Assembly (NCBI RefSeq): GCF_024733845.1
Contig: NZ_JANRHG010000003.1
Span: forward strand, 1 to 64,000
Reading direction: 5' to 3'
Source of the DNA: Neomoorella sulfitireducens
GTDB lineage: Bacteria; Bacillota; DSM-521; Neomoorellales; Neomoorellaceae
Length of the DNA: 64,000 bases
This document shows positions 23,509 to 33,107 of this stretch, piece by piece. The stretch's first letter is position 1. Each line of letters begins with the position of its first letter. Below the pieces are notes generated by a model. It was not told where the DNA came from, did not search any database, and was given only the letters and a program-made list of their open reading frames with translations. The position numbers and the translations under genes were made by a program.

Positions 23509-23940
23509 GTGTTCATGGGGGAGTTCCAGCATACCATCGATGATAAAGGGCGCCTGATTATTCCGGCGCGCTTCCGTGAGGAACTGGGAGAAAGGTTTGT
23601 AATCACCAAGGGCCTGGATAATTGTCTTTTTGTCTACCCCATGAGCGGCTGGGCGGAGATGGAACAAAAACTGCGCAGCCTGCCCTTTACGCGGTCTGAC
23701 GCCCGTGCCTTTGTCCGCTTTTTCTTCTCCGGGGCCACGGAATGTGAGCTGGACCGCCAGGGGAGAATACTGCTGCCGGGGAATTTACGGGAATACGCCC
23801 GCCTGGAAAAAGAAGTGGTCATTGTCGGGGTTGCCACCCGGGTAGAAATCTGGAGCCGCTCCCTGTGGGAGCAATACTGCCAGGAAACGGCGGCCCAGTA
23901 CGAGACCCTGGCCGAAAAAATCGTTGACTTCGATATCTAG
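23509..23940 (+). CDS. mraZ: MraZ transcription regulator
   Basis: A 143-residue protein with two tandem SpoVT/AbrB-like domains, each carrying the DxxGRxxxP motif ([12 protein letters not shown] at the N-terminus and [12 protein letters not shown] in the second half). GTG 23509 gives the usual family N-terminus ([11 protein letters not shown]) and 143 residues, the same as Bacillus MraZ; the ATG at 23500 would add three residues. MraZ represses the dcw cluster it heads, acting on the GTGG repeats upstream. It forms ring-shaped oligomers. It is first in the cluster, directly before rsmH. Confidence 0.95.
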   Translation: MFMGEFQHTIDDKGRLIIPARFREELGERFVITKGLDNCLFVYPMSGWAEMEQKLRSLPFTRSDARAFVRFFFSGATECELDRQGRILLPGNLREYARLEKEVVIVGVATRVEIWSRSLWEQYCQETAAQYETLAEKIVDFDI

Positions 23941-23951
23941 GGGTGGCTGCT

Positions 23952-24908
23952 TTGCCCTGTACCCACCGGCCAGTATTGCTGGCAGAAGTCGTACAGTTCC
24001 TTGACCCGCGGCCCGGGGAAATCTTTGTGGATGCCACCGTCGGCGGCGGCGGCCATAGCGCCGCCCTTTTGCCCCGACTGCTTCCCGGGGGGTATTTAAT
24101 CGGGCTGGACCGCGACGCCGGGGCCATCGAAGCTGCCGCCGAAAGGCTCGCTCCTTTCGGAAAAGCGGTAGAGCTGGTACGGGCCAATTTCAAGGACCTG
24201 GAACGGGTTTTAGAGAGCAGGGGGATAGAGGCTGTCGACGGCCTTCTATTTGACCTGGGGGTATCTTCGTATCAACTGGATAACCCGGCCAGGGGTTTCA
24301 GCTACCAGGTCGATGCCCCCCTGGACATGCGCATGGGCCAGGAACAGGAATTGACGGCAGCGGCCATTGTTAATACCTGGCCTGAAGATGAACTGGCCAG
24401 GATTATCTGGGAGTACGGGGAAGAACGCTGGGCAAGGCGCATAGCCGCCTTTATTGTAGCCGCCCGCCAGAAAGCGCCCGTTACTTCTACCGGCCAGCTG
24501 GTAGAAATTATCAAGGCAGCAATTCCGGCCGGGGCGAGGAGGTCCGGACATCATCCCGCCAAGCGGACCTTCCAAGCCCTCCGGATTGCCATAAATGGTG
24601 AATTGGATGCCCTGCAGGCGGCCCTGGATAGCCTGGAACAGGTTTTAAAGCCGGGGGGCCGGGTAGGGGTTATATCTTTCCATTCTCTGGAAGACAGGAT
24701 CGTGAAAAGGACTTTCCGGCGTTTAATGGGACATTGTACCTGCCCGCCGGGATTGCCGGTTTGCCTTTGTGACCGGAAGGCCGTCCTGGAACCGGTCACG
24801 CGCAAACCGGTAACGCCGGCGCCGGCAGAAGTGGCCGCCAACCCCCGGTCCCGCAGTGCCAAACTCCGGGTTGCCAGGAGGGTTCTAAAGGAAAAGGATG
24901 GTGAATAA
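23952..24908 (+). CDS. rsmH: 16S rRNA (cytosine-1402-N4)-methyltransferase RsmH
   Basis: An S-adenosylmethionine-dependent methyltransferase (mraW) of about 318 residues. Conserved features are [13 protein letters not shown], the SAM motif [28 protein letters not shown], and [15 protein letters not shown] near the end. TTG 23952 has AGGGGTGG 5 bases upstream; GTG 23943 is possible but has no good ribosome site. It methylates C1402 of 16S rRNA, fine-tuning P-site decoding. It occupies its usual place in the dcw cluster between mraZ and ftsL. Confidence 0.95.
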   Translation: MPCTHRPVLLAEVVQFLDPRPGEIFVDATVGGGGHSAALLPRLLPGGYLIGLDRDAGAIEAAAERLAPFGKAVELVRANFKDLERVLESRGIEAVDGLLFDLGVSSYQLDNPARGFSYQVDAPLDMRMGQEQELTAAAIVNTWPEDELARIIWEYGEERWARRIAAFIVAARQKAPVTSTGQLVEIIKAAIPAGARRSGHHPAKRTFQALRIAINGELDALQAALDSLEQVLKPGGRVGVISFHSLEDRIVKRTFRRLMGHCTCPPGLPVCLCDRKAVLEPVTRKPVTPAPAEVAANPRSRSAKLRVARRVLKEKDGE

Positions 24909-24911
24909 GCT

Positions 24912-25439
24912 ATGTTAGCAGCACCACCGCAGGAACTCGCCTATAAGACGCATCCCGACTATAACTATAAGCCGGCAGCGGCAAAGGAAGGGTACCGGCC
25001 GCGGGCGCGAGATAAAACCCGGCAAAAAGTTGTGTTGCTGGTCCTGGTCCTGCTGGCCATCGGTATCGCCTTTGCAAAAACTTACCTGGCAGTACAGGTG
25101 GTTCTGAGGGGTTACGAGCTGGAAGCCCTGAAGGAAGAAATCAGTACTATACAAAGGGAGAATGAAAGGCTACAATTAGAGGTGGCCCGCTTAAAAGCAC
25201 CGGAAAGAATAGCTGCCGTTGCTACTACCCGGTTGGGTATGGTGGCACCCCGGGAAGGTCAGCTTTATTATGTCCCGGGGAATAACGGGCAGTACCGGCA
25301 ACTGCAGGTGGCGGCCGGGGAAACGGGAGCAGAAGGGGTTGAAACAAAAGCGCCTGCCCGGCGGTCCTGGCTGGCCTATCTTGCCCAGGCCCTGCAAAGC
25401 TGGCTGGGGCCGGGATATGAAGCCGGGATAAACAGTTAG
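24912..25439 (+). CDS. ftsL: FtsL-like septum formation protein
   Basis: A 175-residue bitopic membrane protein with a positively charged cytoplasmic N-terminus, one transmembrane helix (about residues 38-60, VVLLVLVLLAIGIAF), and a following coiled coil (LEALKEEISTIQRENERLQ). It is assigned to FtsL by position and topology, because FtsL sequences are poorly conserved. FtsL with DivIC and FtsQ activates the septal synthase. A Gly/Gln-rich tail of about 70 residues is longer than usual. It begins three bases after rsmH and precedes the penicillin-binding protein. Confidence 0.82.
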   Translation: MLAAPPQELAYKTHPDYNYKPAAAKEGYRPRARDKTRQKVVLLVLVLLAIGIAFAKTYLAVQVVLRGYELEALKEEISTIQRENERLQLEVARLKAPERIAAVATTRLGMVAPREGQLYYVPGNNGQYRQLQVAAGETGAEGVETKAPARRSWLAYLAQALQSWLGPGYEAGINS

Positions 25440-25523
25440 CTTGCCCGGGAACAGCTCCTGCTCAGAGCCGTTATAGATATAATCCCGGCGCTACCGGCGG
25501 GCTGCCGGCGAGGGGCGAAGGGC

Positions 25524-27647
25524 ATGCAAACCAGTATCAATGTACGCAAGCGTTTAGCTTTTGTTTTTTTTGTCCTGGCTATGGGCCTGGTAACGGTTTT
25601 ATTCCGGCTGGCGTGGCTGCAGTTCGTCCGGGGCGAGGAACTGCAGCAAAAAGCCCTTGATAACCGCCTCAATCCCATGCCGGTAAAGGCCCAGCGCGGA
25701 GTTATTTACGACCGCAACCGGCATGAGCTGGCTATCAGCATAGCTACCGATTATATCGGAGCTTTTCCCCCTGAAATTAAAGATTCCGGTAAAGCTGAAA
25801 AAATCGCCGCCCAACTGGGTGCCATTTTGAATATTCCCGCCGAAGAGATCTTGGAGAAAATAACCCGCAATACGGGTTTCGAATTTGTGGAGCGCCAGGT
25901 AGAGTTCGATAAAGCCCAAAAAATTAAAGATTTGAAATTACCGGGGATTGAAGTGGTTCCGGAGAGCCGGCGGTATTACCCCAACGGGATACTTGCGGCC
26001 CACGTCCTGGGTTTTGCCGGTATAGACAACCAGGGCCTCGAAGGCCTTGAGGCCATGTACGATAAAGAACTTTCCGGGGAAGACGGGAAAATCGTCCTGG
26101 AATTTGACGCCCTGGGCCGGGAAATCCCCAGGGCCACCCACCGTTATGTACCGCCCCAGAACGGCTACAGCCTGGTTCTTACCATTGACCAGACGATCCA
26201 GTATATTGCCGAGCGTGAGCTGGACAAAATTATGGCCAGCTCCACCAATCCCCGCAGGGCCAATATCATTGTCATGGACCCAAAAACCGGGGAGATTCTG
26301 GCCATGGCCAGCCGGCCGGCCTTTGATCCCAATAATTATAGCAAATACCCCAATACCGTCTGGGGTAACCCCCTGGTCCGGGATGCCTATGAGCCCGGAT
26401 CGGCCTTTAAAATAATTACTGCTGCCGCAGCCCTGGAAGAAGGGGTCGTAACCCCGGACGACCGTTTTTACGATCCGGGTTACATCAAGGTGGGGCCGGA
26501 CATCATTAACTGCTGGCTGCCCGGGGGTCACGGCAGCGAATCTTTTACCGAGGGGGTAAAAAATTCCTGTAATCCGGTCTTTGTCCAGGTGGCCCTGCGC
26601 CTGGAAGAAAAGAAGGCTGGCCTTTTTTATGACTACATCAAGGCCTTTGGTTTCGGTGAACCCACGGGAATTGATTTAACCGGCGAGGGGACGGGATTAT
26701 TAATCCCTGAGAATGAATTAAAGCCAATAAATATTGCTACCATTGGCATTGGCCAGGGCATTGCCGTTACTCCCGTTCAATTAGTCACGGCGGTAGCGGC
26801 GGTAGCCAATGGCGGCCAGCTGGTTCGTCCCCACCTGGTCAAGGAAATCCTGGACAATAAAGGCAATGTTATTAAAAAGTATGAGCCCGAAGTGATCCGC
26901 CGGGTGATTTCGCCGGCAACGGCCAGTCTTCTCAGGGAAATGCTGGAGGCCGTTGTCAGTGAAGGCACGGGACGTAATGCCTATATTCCCGGTTACCGGG
27001 TAGGCGGTAAAACGGGTACGGCCCAGAAGGCCGGCCCCGGGGGTTATATGGAAGGAAAATACGTTGCCTCCTTTATTGGGTTTGCCCCTGCCAATGACCC
27101 TCGCCTGGTGGCCCTGGTAACCATTGACGAGCCCCAGGGGTATCCTTATTATGGTGGGACGATAGCCGCGCCGATTTTCCAGCGGGTAGTCAGCGATGCC
27201 CTCCATTACCTTAAGGTACCGCCCCAGTATGACAGCGGCCAGGGGGACCAGCAAAAGCAGGCGCCTGTGGTAACAGTACCCGATGTCGTTGGCCGTGATC
27301 TGGCCGCAGCCAGGGCAGAAATAGAGCAAGCCGGCCTGGCGGTACGGGTGGAAGGCAGCGAAGGCCGGGTTATAGCCCAGGTGCCCAAAGGAGGCGTCGA
27401 AGTACCGGCAGGAACTTATGTGATCCTGTATCTCCAGGGTGACCCGGCCAGACCCCGGGTGCCGGATGTTGCCGGCCTGCGGGTCAGCGAGGCGGCGGAA
27501 ATCCTCGAGGCCTACGGCCTGAACCTGATACCGGAAGGAACCGGCCAGGCGGCCGGGCAGGAACCGGCCCCGGGAACCATTGTTTCCGGCGGCACAGGAG
27601 TAAGGGTTAAATTTATTGAACCATCCCTGGAAGTACTGGGACCGTAG
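25524..27647 (+). CDS. Penicillin-binding transpeptidase with two PASTA domains (FtsI/SpoVD type)
   Basis: A 707-residue class B PBP with one N-terminal membrane helix (about 10-30), a dimerisation domain, and the transpeptidase. The active-site triads are Ser293-Lys296 (PGSAFK), Ser348-Cys349-Asn350 (KNSCNP) and Lys496-Thr497-Gly498 (GGKTGTA). Two C-terminal PASTA domains (about 570-637 and 638-703, VPDVVGRDLAAARAEIEQ and VPDVAGLRVSEAAEIL) are as in PBP2B/SpoVD. It cross-links septal or spore-cortex peptidoglycan. In Bacillus separate paralogues serve division and sporulation; only one is seen in this cluster. It follows ftsL by about 85 bases. Confidence 0.93.
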   Translation: MQTSINVRKRLAFVFFVLAMGLVTVLFRLAWLQFVRGEELQQKALDNRLNPMPVKAQRGVIYDRNRHELAISIATDYIGAFPPEIKDSGKAEKIAAQLGAILNIPAEEILEKITRNTGFEFVERQVEFDKAQKIKDLKLPGIEVVPESRRYYPNGILAAHVLGFAGIDNQGLEGLEAMYDKELSGEDGKIVLEFDALGREIPRATHRYVPPQNGYSLVLTIDQTIQYIAERELDKIMASSTNPRRANIIVMDPKTGEILAMASRPAFDPNNYSKYPNTVWGNPLVRDAYEPGSAFKIITAAAALEEGVVTPDDRFYDPGYIKVGPDIINCWLPGGHGSESFTEGVKNSCNPVFVQVALRLEEKKAGLFYDYIKAFGFGEPTGIDLTGEGTGLLIPENELKPINIATIGIGQGIAVTPVQLVTAVAAVANGGQLVRPHLVKEILDNKGNVIKKYEPEVIRRVISPATASLLREMLEAVVSEGTGRNAYIPGYRVGGKTGTAQKAGPGGYMEGKYVASFIGFAPANDPRLVALVTIDEPQGYPYYGGTIAAPIFQRVVSDALHYLKVPPQYDSGQGDQQKQAPVVTVPDVVGRDLAAARAEIEQAGLAVRVEGSEGRVIAQVPKGGVEVPAGTYVILYLQGDPARPRVPDVAGLRVSEAAEILEAYGLNLIPEGTGQAAGQEPAPGTIVSGGTGVRVKFIEPSLEVLGP

Positions 27648-27652
27648 CCTGA

Positions 27653-27817
27653 TAGCCCGGACCTTGAGGTACCGGGCTAAAACCATTACAAGGTTAAATT
27701 ACCAGCAGATGGCAAAAATATAGCATGGAGGGACGGCTCATGTCCCGGAGCCGCTAATATAGAAGCTACAGGAGAACATATCCCCGCCGGAAGGTACATT
27801 TCCGGCAGGACCTTTTT
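27653..27817 (+). promoter_or_regulatory. Structured murE leader with hairpins and a terminator-like stem
   Basis: Three hairpins precede murE. TAGCCCGGACC pairs with GGTaCCGGGCTA (27653-27679). CGGCTC (27734-27739) can pair with GAGCCG (27748-27753), and GGGAC with GTCCC. GCCGGAA (27786-27792) pairs with TTCCGGC (27800-27806), followed by a TTTTT run at 27813-27817. The last one resembles a terminator just before the murE ribosome site, so premature termination may tune murE relative to the PBP gene. Confidence 0.45.
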
Positions 27818-27837
27818 CCGAGGAGGAACATCTTGCA

Positions 27838-29337
27838 GTGACCCTGGAGGAATTGGTAGCGGCAATAGATACCGTCGATCGCGGTGGCGATCAGCAGGTT
27901 TACCTTACCGGGCTTCATTATGACTCCCGGCAGGTTAAGCCCGGTTTTCTTTTCGTAGCCATCAAAGGTTTTAAAACCAACGGCCATTTATATATTAAGG
28001 ACGCCTTAAACAGGGGCGCGGTAGCCGTAGTCCTGGAGGAGGAAGTATCCCTGCCGGCCGGGGTGGCCTGGGTACGGGTGGGCGACAGCCGCCGGGCTCT
28101 AGGTATCCTTGCAGCCCGTTTTTACGGTTATCCCAGCCGGCGGTTGCGCCTCATCGGGGTAACCGGTACCAACGGCAAGACTACGACCACCCACCTGATC
28201 CAGGCCGCCCTGGAGGGAGCCGGCCGTCCTACCGGCCTGCTGGGGACTATTGCCAACCGCCTGGGTCACCAGGTCTTGCCGGCAACCCACACCACCCCGG
28301 AGTCCCTGGACCTCCAGGCCCTTCTGCACCAGCTCGTTAACCTGGGCGCCATGGAGGTTGTCATGGAGGTCTCCTCCCATGCCCTGGCCCTGCACCGGGT
28401 AGAGGGTGCCGAGTTTGACGCCGCCGTATTTACCAACCTGACCCAGGATCACCTGGATTTCCACCGGGATATGGAGGATTATTTCCAGGCCAAGGCCAGG
28501 CTTTTCGCGGCCCTGGACCAGGGTGTTAAAAGGGGGCCCAAGTACGCCGTCATTAACGGCGACGATCCCTACAGCACCCCCTTGAGGACCTTGACCCCGG
28601 TAACTGTAATTACCTACGGCTGCGGCCCGGAATGCCAGGTCCGGGCCCGGGATATTAATTTAACGGCGAACGGCGCTACCTGCCGGGTCATCTGGCCGGG
28701 GGGAGAAGCAGGGCTCAACCTCCAACTCACCGGCCGCTTCAATATTTACAATGCCCTGGCGGCCTTTACCGTAGCCTGGCAGGAAGGTGTTGACCCAGCC
28801 ACCATTGTTAAAACCCTGGGGGAGGTCAGGGGAGTACCCGGCCGCCTGGAGCAGGTGCGCCAGGGCCAGCCCTTCACTGTGGTCGTTGACTATGCCCATA
28901 CCCCCGACGGCCTGGAGAATGTCCTCCGGGCGGCCCGCCAGGTCACCCGCGGTCACCTGATCGTTGTTTTCGGGTGCGGCGGCAACCGGGACCGGGGCAA
29001 GCGCCCCCTGATGGGTAACGTTGCCGCCAGGTTGAGCGATTACTGCATTATTACTTCTGACAACCCTCGCGATGAAGATCCTGAGGCCATTATTGCCGAA
29101 ATCCTCCCCGGGGTAAAGGAGGTTCCCGGCGCCCGCTACCAGGTGGTGGCCGACCGGCGCCGGGCCATTGCCGCAGCCCTGGCGCGGGCCGGCCGGGGAG
29201 ATATGGTGGTTATTGCCGGCAAGGGTCATGAGACCTACCAGATCGTCAGGGGCCAAATCCTGCCCTTTGACGACCGCCAGGTAGCCAGGGAAGAGCTGGC
29301 CGCTTTAGGTTATAACGGGGAGAGGAAATCATGTTAG
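27838..29337 (+). CDS. murE: UDP-MurNAc-tripeptide synthetase MurE
   Basis: A 499-residue Mur ligase with three domains: an N-terminal UDP-binding domain (HYDSRQVKPGFLFVAIKG), the central ATPase ([16 protein letters not shown]) and a C-terminal domain with DNPRDEDP. That DNPR motif marks enzymes that add meso-diaminopimelate to UDP-MurNAc-L-Ala-D-Glu, so the wall is of the DAP type. GTG 27838 follows AGGAGG by 11 bases. The 3' end overlaps murF by seven bases, coupling the two. Confidence 0.96.
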   Translation: MTLEELVAAIDTVDRGGDQQVYLTGLHYDSRQVKPGFLFVAIKGFKTNGHLYIKDALNRGAVAVVLEEEVSLPAGVAWVRVGDSRRALGILAARFYGYPSRRLRLIGVTGTNGKTTTTHLIQAALEGAGRPTGLLGTIANRLGHQVLPATHTTPESLDLQALLHQLVNLGAMEVVMEVSSHALALHRVEGAEFDAAVFTNLTQDHLDFHRDMEDYFQAKARLFAALDQGVKRGPKYAVINGDDPYSTPLRTLTPVTVITYGCGPECQVRARDINLTANGATCRVIWPGGEAGLNLQLTGRFNIYNALAAFTVAWQEGVDPATIVKTLGEVRGVPGRLEQVRQGQPFTVVVDYAHTPDGLENVLRAARQVTRGHLIVVFGCGGNRDRGKRPLMGNVAARLSDYCIITSDNPRDEDPEAIIAEILPGVKEVPGARYQVVADRRRAIAAALARAGRGDMVVIAGKGHETYQIVRGQILPFDDRQVAREELAALGYNGERKSC

Positions 29338-30728
29338 CGACCGGGGCCGGGGAAATATGCGCCGCCGTTCAAGGACGGCTGCTTTGCGGGGAAGAAACCA
29401 CCCCTGTCAGAGGGGTCAGCACCGACAGCCGGGCCATCAAGCCGGGAATGCTTTTTATCGCCCTGAAAGGGGAGCGCTTTGACGGCCATGATTTTATCGG
29501 GGCGGCCCTGGCCGCAGGGGCGGCGGCGGCCGTGGGGGAACACTTCCCGGCAGGAGCAATGGCCTGCCGGCAACCGGAACAGGCCCTGATTCAGGTGGAG
29601 AATACCTACCAGGCCCTGCAGCAGCTGGCCGCTTACCACCGCCAGAAAAATTTTACCGGCCCCCTCATTGCCGTGACCGGCTCCAGCGGTAAAACCACGA
29701 CTAAAAACCTGGTGGCCGCTGTATTGAGTTCGGGGATGAAGGTTTTAAAGACCCCGGGGAATTTTAATAACGAGATCGGCCTGCCCCTTACCCTTTTAAG
29801 CCTGGCACCTGAACACGAGGCTGCCGTGGTAGAGATGGCCATGCGGGGGCGGGGGGAAATAGCCGCCCTGTGCGCCATTGCCCGTCCCACCATGGGCATT
29901 ATAACCAATATCGGTACGGCTCACCTGGAACGCCTGGGTTCTGTGGCCGCTATCGCCGCGGCCAAGGGAGAACTTTTGGCTGCCCTGCCCCCGGAAGGGG
30001 TGGCTATTTTAAACGGCGACGACGAATGGTGCCGCAAGCTGGCTGCCACCTGTCACTGCCGGGTGGTTTTTTACGGCCTCAAGAGCAAGGCGGACGTCAT
30101 GGCCCGGGATATAACCGTCCAGGGCACCCGGGGTACGGCTTTTACCGCCGTTTTGCCTGCCGGTGAGGTCAGGGTGCAAATACCGGTTCCGGGGCGGCAC
30201 AATATCTATAATACCCTGGCCGCCCTGGCCGCCGGTTATTCTTTAAACCTGGCTCCGGATACTATGGCCACCGCCCTGGAAATATGGCCAGCGGAAGACC
30301 TGCGCCAGGAGCTGCGGCCGGGGCCAGGGGGCTGCCTCATTTTTAACGATGCCTACAACGCCAATCCCGATTCCATGCAGGCCGCCCTCCAGGTCCTGGC
30401 GGCCCTGCCGGGCCGCAGGGTGGCCGTCCTGGGAGACATGCTTGAGCTGGGCCCCATGGGCCCGGCCCTGCACCGGGAAGTGGGCAGGTTTGCCGCCGGC
30501 GCGGGCCTTTTTCGCCTGGTCACCGTGGGCGAGCTGGCCCGGGAAATAGCTGCCGGGGCAGTAGCCGCCGGCATGCCCCCGGGACGGGTTTTCAGCTGCA
30601 GCAGCCACGGCGAAGCGGCAGGACACCTGCTGGACCTGGGGGCGGGGGACGTCGTCCTTTTTAAGGGTTCGCGCCGGGCAGGCGTGGAGCAGGTCCTGGC
30701 CATCTGGGAGGGGGAGGCCAATGGCTGA
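29331..30728 (+). CDS. murF: UDP-MurNAc-pentapeptide synthetase MurF
   Basis: A 465-residue Mur ligase that adds D-Ala-D-Ala to the tripeptide precursor. The ATP loop is AVTGSSGKTTTKNLV, followed by LKTPGNFNNEIGLPLTLL, which is a MurF signature, and the FNDAYNANPDSM substrate segment near residue 340. Starts at an ATG overlapping murE and overlaps mraY by eight bases. No ddl gene is in the window, so D-Ala-D-Ala is supplied from elsewhere. Confidence 0.95.
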   Translation: MLATGAGEICAAVQGRLLCGEETTPVRGVSTDSRAIKPGMLFIALKGERFDGHDFIGAALAAGAAAAVGEHFPAGAMACRQPEQALIQVENTYQALQQLAAYHRQKNFTGPLIAVTGSSGKTTTKNLVAAVLSSGMKVLKTPGNFNNEIGLPLTLLSLAPEHEAAVVEMAMRGRGEIAALCAIARPTMGIITNIGTAHLERLGSVAAIAAAKGELLAALPPEGVAILNGDDEWCRKLAATCHCRVVFYGLKSKADVMARDITVQGTRGTAFTAVLPAGEVRVQIPVPGRHNIYNTLAALAAGYSLNLAPDTMATALEIWPAEDLRQELRPGPGGCLIFNDAYNANPDSMQAALQVLAALPGRRVAVLGDMLELGPMGPALHREVGRFAAGAGLFRLVTVGELAREIAAGAVAAGMPPGRVFSCSSHGEAAGHLLDLGAGDVVLFKGSRRAGVEQVLAIWEGEANG

Positions 30729-31680
30729 GGCGTTAAAAGCCCTGATCCTGGCGGCAGGGGTTACCCTTATCCTCGGCCCGGCAGGGATTGCTGTTTTAAG
30801 GCGACTTAAGGCAGGGCAAACCGTTCGCAATGACGGCCCCCGGAGCCACCTGGGCAAAACCGGTACCCCGACCATGGGCGGAATCTTATTTTTAGCCGGC
30901 TTGACGGCTGCTTCCCTGGTAATGGCCCCGGCTTCAGCGGTAATGTTATCGGCCCTCATCCTGACCTGGGGCTATGCCTTGATTGGCCTTGCCGACGACG
31001 GTTTGAAGGTGGTGTTGCACCGGCCTTTAGGCCTTTATGCCCGCCAGAAGCTGGGGGGGCAGGTACTCCTGGGACTGGTGGCCGGTGTAGCGGCCATGCT
31101 CTGGCTGGGCCGGGGAAGTACCATCCAGGTGCCCCTGACGGGCTTAACCCTGGACCCGGGCTGGACCTATCCACTGCTGGCAGCCTTTGTCCTGGTGTCA
31201 ACCACTAATGCCGTTAACCTGACGGACGGCCTGGACGGCCTGGCAGCCGGCATTACCCTGTGGGTGGCCCTGGCCTACGGCCTGATAGCTATAGCAGCCG
31301 GGCAGAGGGAGATGGCGATATTTGCCTTTGCCCTGGCGGGAGGATGTCTGGGCTTTTTAGCGTATAATTTTCATCCAGCGAAGGTTTTTATGGGGGATAC
31401 CGGTTCCCTGGCCCTGGGGGCGGCCATCGGCTTCCTGGCCATCATGACCCGGACGGAACTGCTGCTGCCGGTCCTGGGCGGGGTTTACGTTATCGAGGCC
31501 CTTTCGGTGATTTTACAGGTAGCGTCCTTTCGCCTTACCGGGCGGCGCCTTTTGCGCATGAGCCCCCTGCACCACCATTTTGAACTCACTGGCTGGCCGG
31601 AAACCAGGGTAGTGCTTTTTTTCTGGTTCCTGGCGATAGTTATGGTTACGGCGGGCCTTTATATTTACCTTATTAAGTAG
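30721..31680 (+). CDS. mraY: Phospho-MurNAc-pentapeptide translocase MraY
   Basis: A 319-residue, ten-helix membrane enzyme that transfers phospho-MurNAc-pentapeptide to undecaprenyl phosphate to form lipid I. Diagnostic motifs are KTGTPTMGGILF, NLTDGLDGLAAG (catalytic Asp region), VFMGDTGSLALG, and SPLHHHFELTGWPE near the C-terminus. The shared octet with murF and the short spacing to murD keep it in the operon. Confidence 0.97.
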   Translation: MAEALKALILAAGVTLILGPAGIAVLRRLKAGQTVRNDGPRSHLGKTGTPTMGGILFLAGLTAASLVMAPASAVMLSALILTWGYALIGLADDGLKVVLHRPLGLYARQKLGGQVLLGLVAGVAAMLWLGRGSTIQVPLTGLTLDPGWTYPLLAAFVLVSTTNAVNLTDGLDGLAAGITLWVALAYGLIAIAAGQREMAIFAFALAGGCLGFLAYNFHPAKVFMGDTGSLALGAAIGFLAIMTRTELLLPVLGGVYVIEALSVILQVASFRLTGRRLLRMSPLHHHFELTGWPETRVVLFFWFLAIVMVTAGLYIYLIK

Positions 31681-31698
31681 ATAGGAAGAAGGTAGAAT

Positions 31699-33078
31699 AT
31701 GTCCTGGCAGGACAAGAAAGTACTGGTAGTTGGCTTGGGGAAAAGCGGCCGGGCAGCTGCGGCCGCGCTGGCCCGCCTGGGCGCCAGGGTTACGGCCTGC
31801 GATCGGAAAGTATTAGCAGGAGAAGAAATAGAGGGTTTAAGCCGGGCCGGGGTTGAGCTTATCCTGGGCCGCTACCCGGAAATAGCGTCGCTGCAGCCCG
31901 GAATGGTAGTTACCAGTCCCGGTGTACCTTCCTGGGAACCCCCCCTGGCCGGGGCGCGGCAGCTGGGGATCCCCGTCTGGAGCGAACTGGAGCTGGCCTA
32001 CCGCCTCCTGCCTCCGGGGGTAAAAATAGCGGCCATTACCGGTACCAACGGCAAGACGACCACTACCGCCCTGTGCGGCCAGATCCTGCGGGATGCCGGC
32101 CTGCCGGTAACAGTGGGGGGTAACATCGGCATTCCCCTCGTAGAGGAAATAAAAGAGATAGTCCCGGGCGGCTACGTCGTTTGCGAGGTCAGCAGCTTCC
32201 AGCTGGAGGCCGTAGCCACTTTTCGCCCGCGGGTAGCGGTGATTTTAAATATTACCCCGGACCACCTGGACCGTCACGGCAATTTAGACAGCTATATAGC
32301 CGCTAAAGCCCGCCTGATGGCCTTCCAGGAAGCGGGGGATTTTACCGTTTTAAACTACGACGATCCCTTGACCCTGGCCCTGGCCGGAAGAACGAAAGCC
32401 CGGGTATTATATTTCAGCCGCCGGCAGCAATTGGAGCTGGGTGCTTATCTTAAAAATGATGTAATATACGCCAACCTGGGTAGTGGCGAAATCAAGCTGT
32501 GCCACCGGGCCGACCTTGCTTTAAAAGGTGATCATAACCTCGAGAACTGCCTGGCAGCTTCCCTGGTTGCCCTGGCCCTGGGCATAAAGCCCTGGCAGTT
32601 AATATCCACTTTAAAGACCTTCCCCGGGGTTCCCCACCGCCTGGAACGGGTAGCCGAAATAGACGGCGTCCTCTATATTAATGACTCCAAAGGGACGAAC
32701 CCCGAGGCGACCATGAAGGCCCTCGAGGCCTATCCCAACCCCCTGGTACTTATTGCCGGGGGCAGGAATAAAGGGAGTGATTTCACCCTCCTGGCCCGGA
32801 AAATGGCCGGCAGGGTCAAGTACCTGGTCCTGGTGGGAGAAGCGGCCGCCGAGTTGGAAGAGGCGGCCAGGATGGCGGGGATTAAGGATATTTACCGCGC
32901 CGCCGGCTTTAAAGATGCCGTGCTGGAGGCAGCCCGGCAGGCCGCCCGGGGGGATATCGTCATGCTTTCACCGGCCTGCGCCAGCTGGGATATGTTTAAC
33001 AACTACGAAGAACGGGGCGACCTGTTCAAAAGTATAGTCCATGAACTGGCGGGAAAAAGCTACGGAGACGACCTGTAA
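31699..33078 (+). CDS. murD: UDP-MurNAc-L-alanine:D-glutamate ligase MurD
   Basis: A 459-residue Mur ligase with a Rossmann-type N-terminus ([17 protein letters not shown]), the ATPase motif [15 protein letters not shown], and the [17 protein letters not shown] segment typical of MurD. It adds D-glutamate to UDP-MurNAc-L-Ala in the cytoplasm. GAAGAAGG lies before the ATG. It is followed by ftsW after 29 bases. Confidence 0.96.
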   Translation: MSWQDKKVLVVGLGKSGRAAAAALARLGARVTACDRKVLAGEEIEGLSRAGVELILGRYPEIASLQPGMVVTSPGVPSWEPPLAGARQLGIPVWSELELAYRLLPPGVKIAAITGTNGKTTTTALCGQILRDAGLPVTVGGNIGIPLVEEIKEIVPGGYVVCEVSSFQLEAVATFRPRVAVILNITPDHLDRHGNLDSYIAAKARLMAFQEAGDFTVLNYDDPLTLALAGRTKARVLYFSRRQQLELGAYLKNDVIYANLGSGEIKLCHRADLALKGDHNLENCLAASLVALALGIKPWQLISTLKTFPGVPHRLERVAEIDGVLYINDSKGTNPEATMKALEAYPNPLVLIAGGRNKGSDFTLLARKMAGRVKYLVLVGEAAAELEEAARMAGIKDIYRAAGFKDAVLEAARQAARGDIVMLSPACASWDMFNNYEERGDLFKSIVHELAGKSYGDDL

Positions 33079-33107
33079 CAAAGTTATTTTCGGAGGAGGT
33101 AACCATC

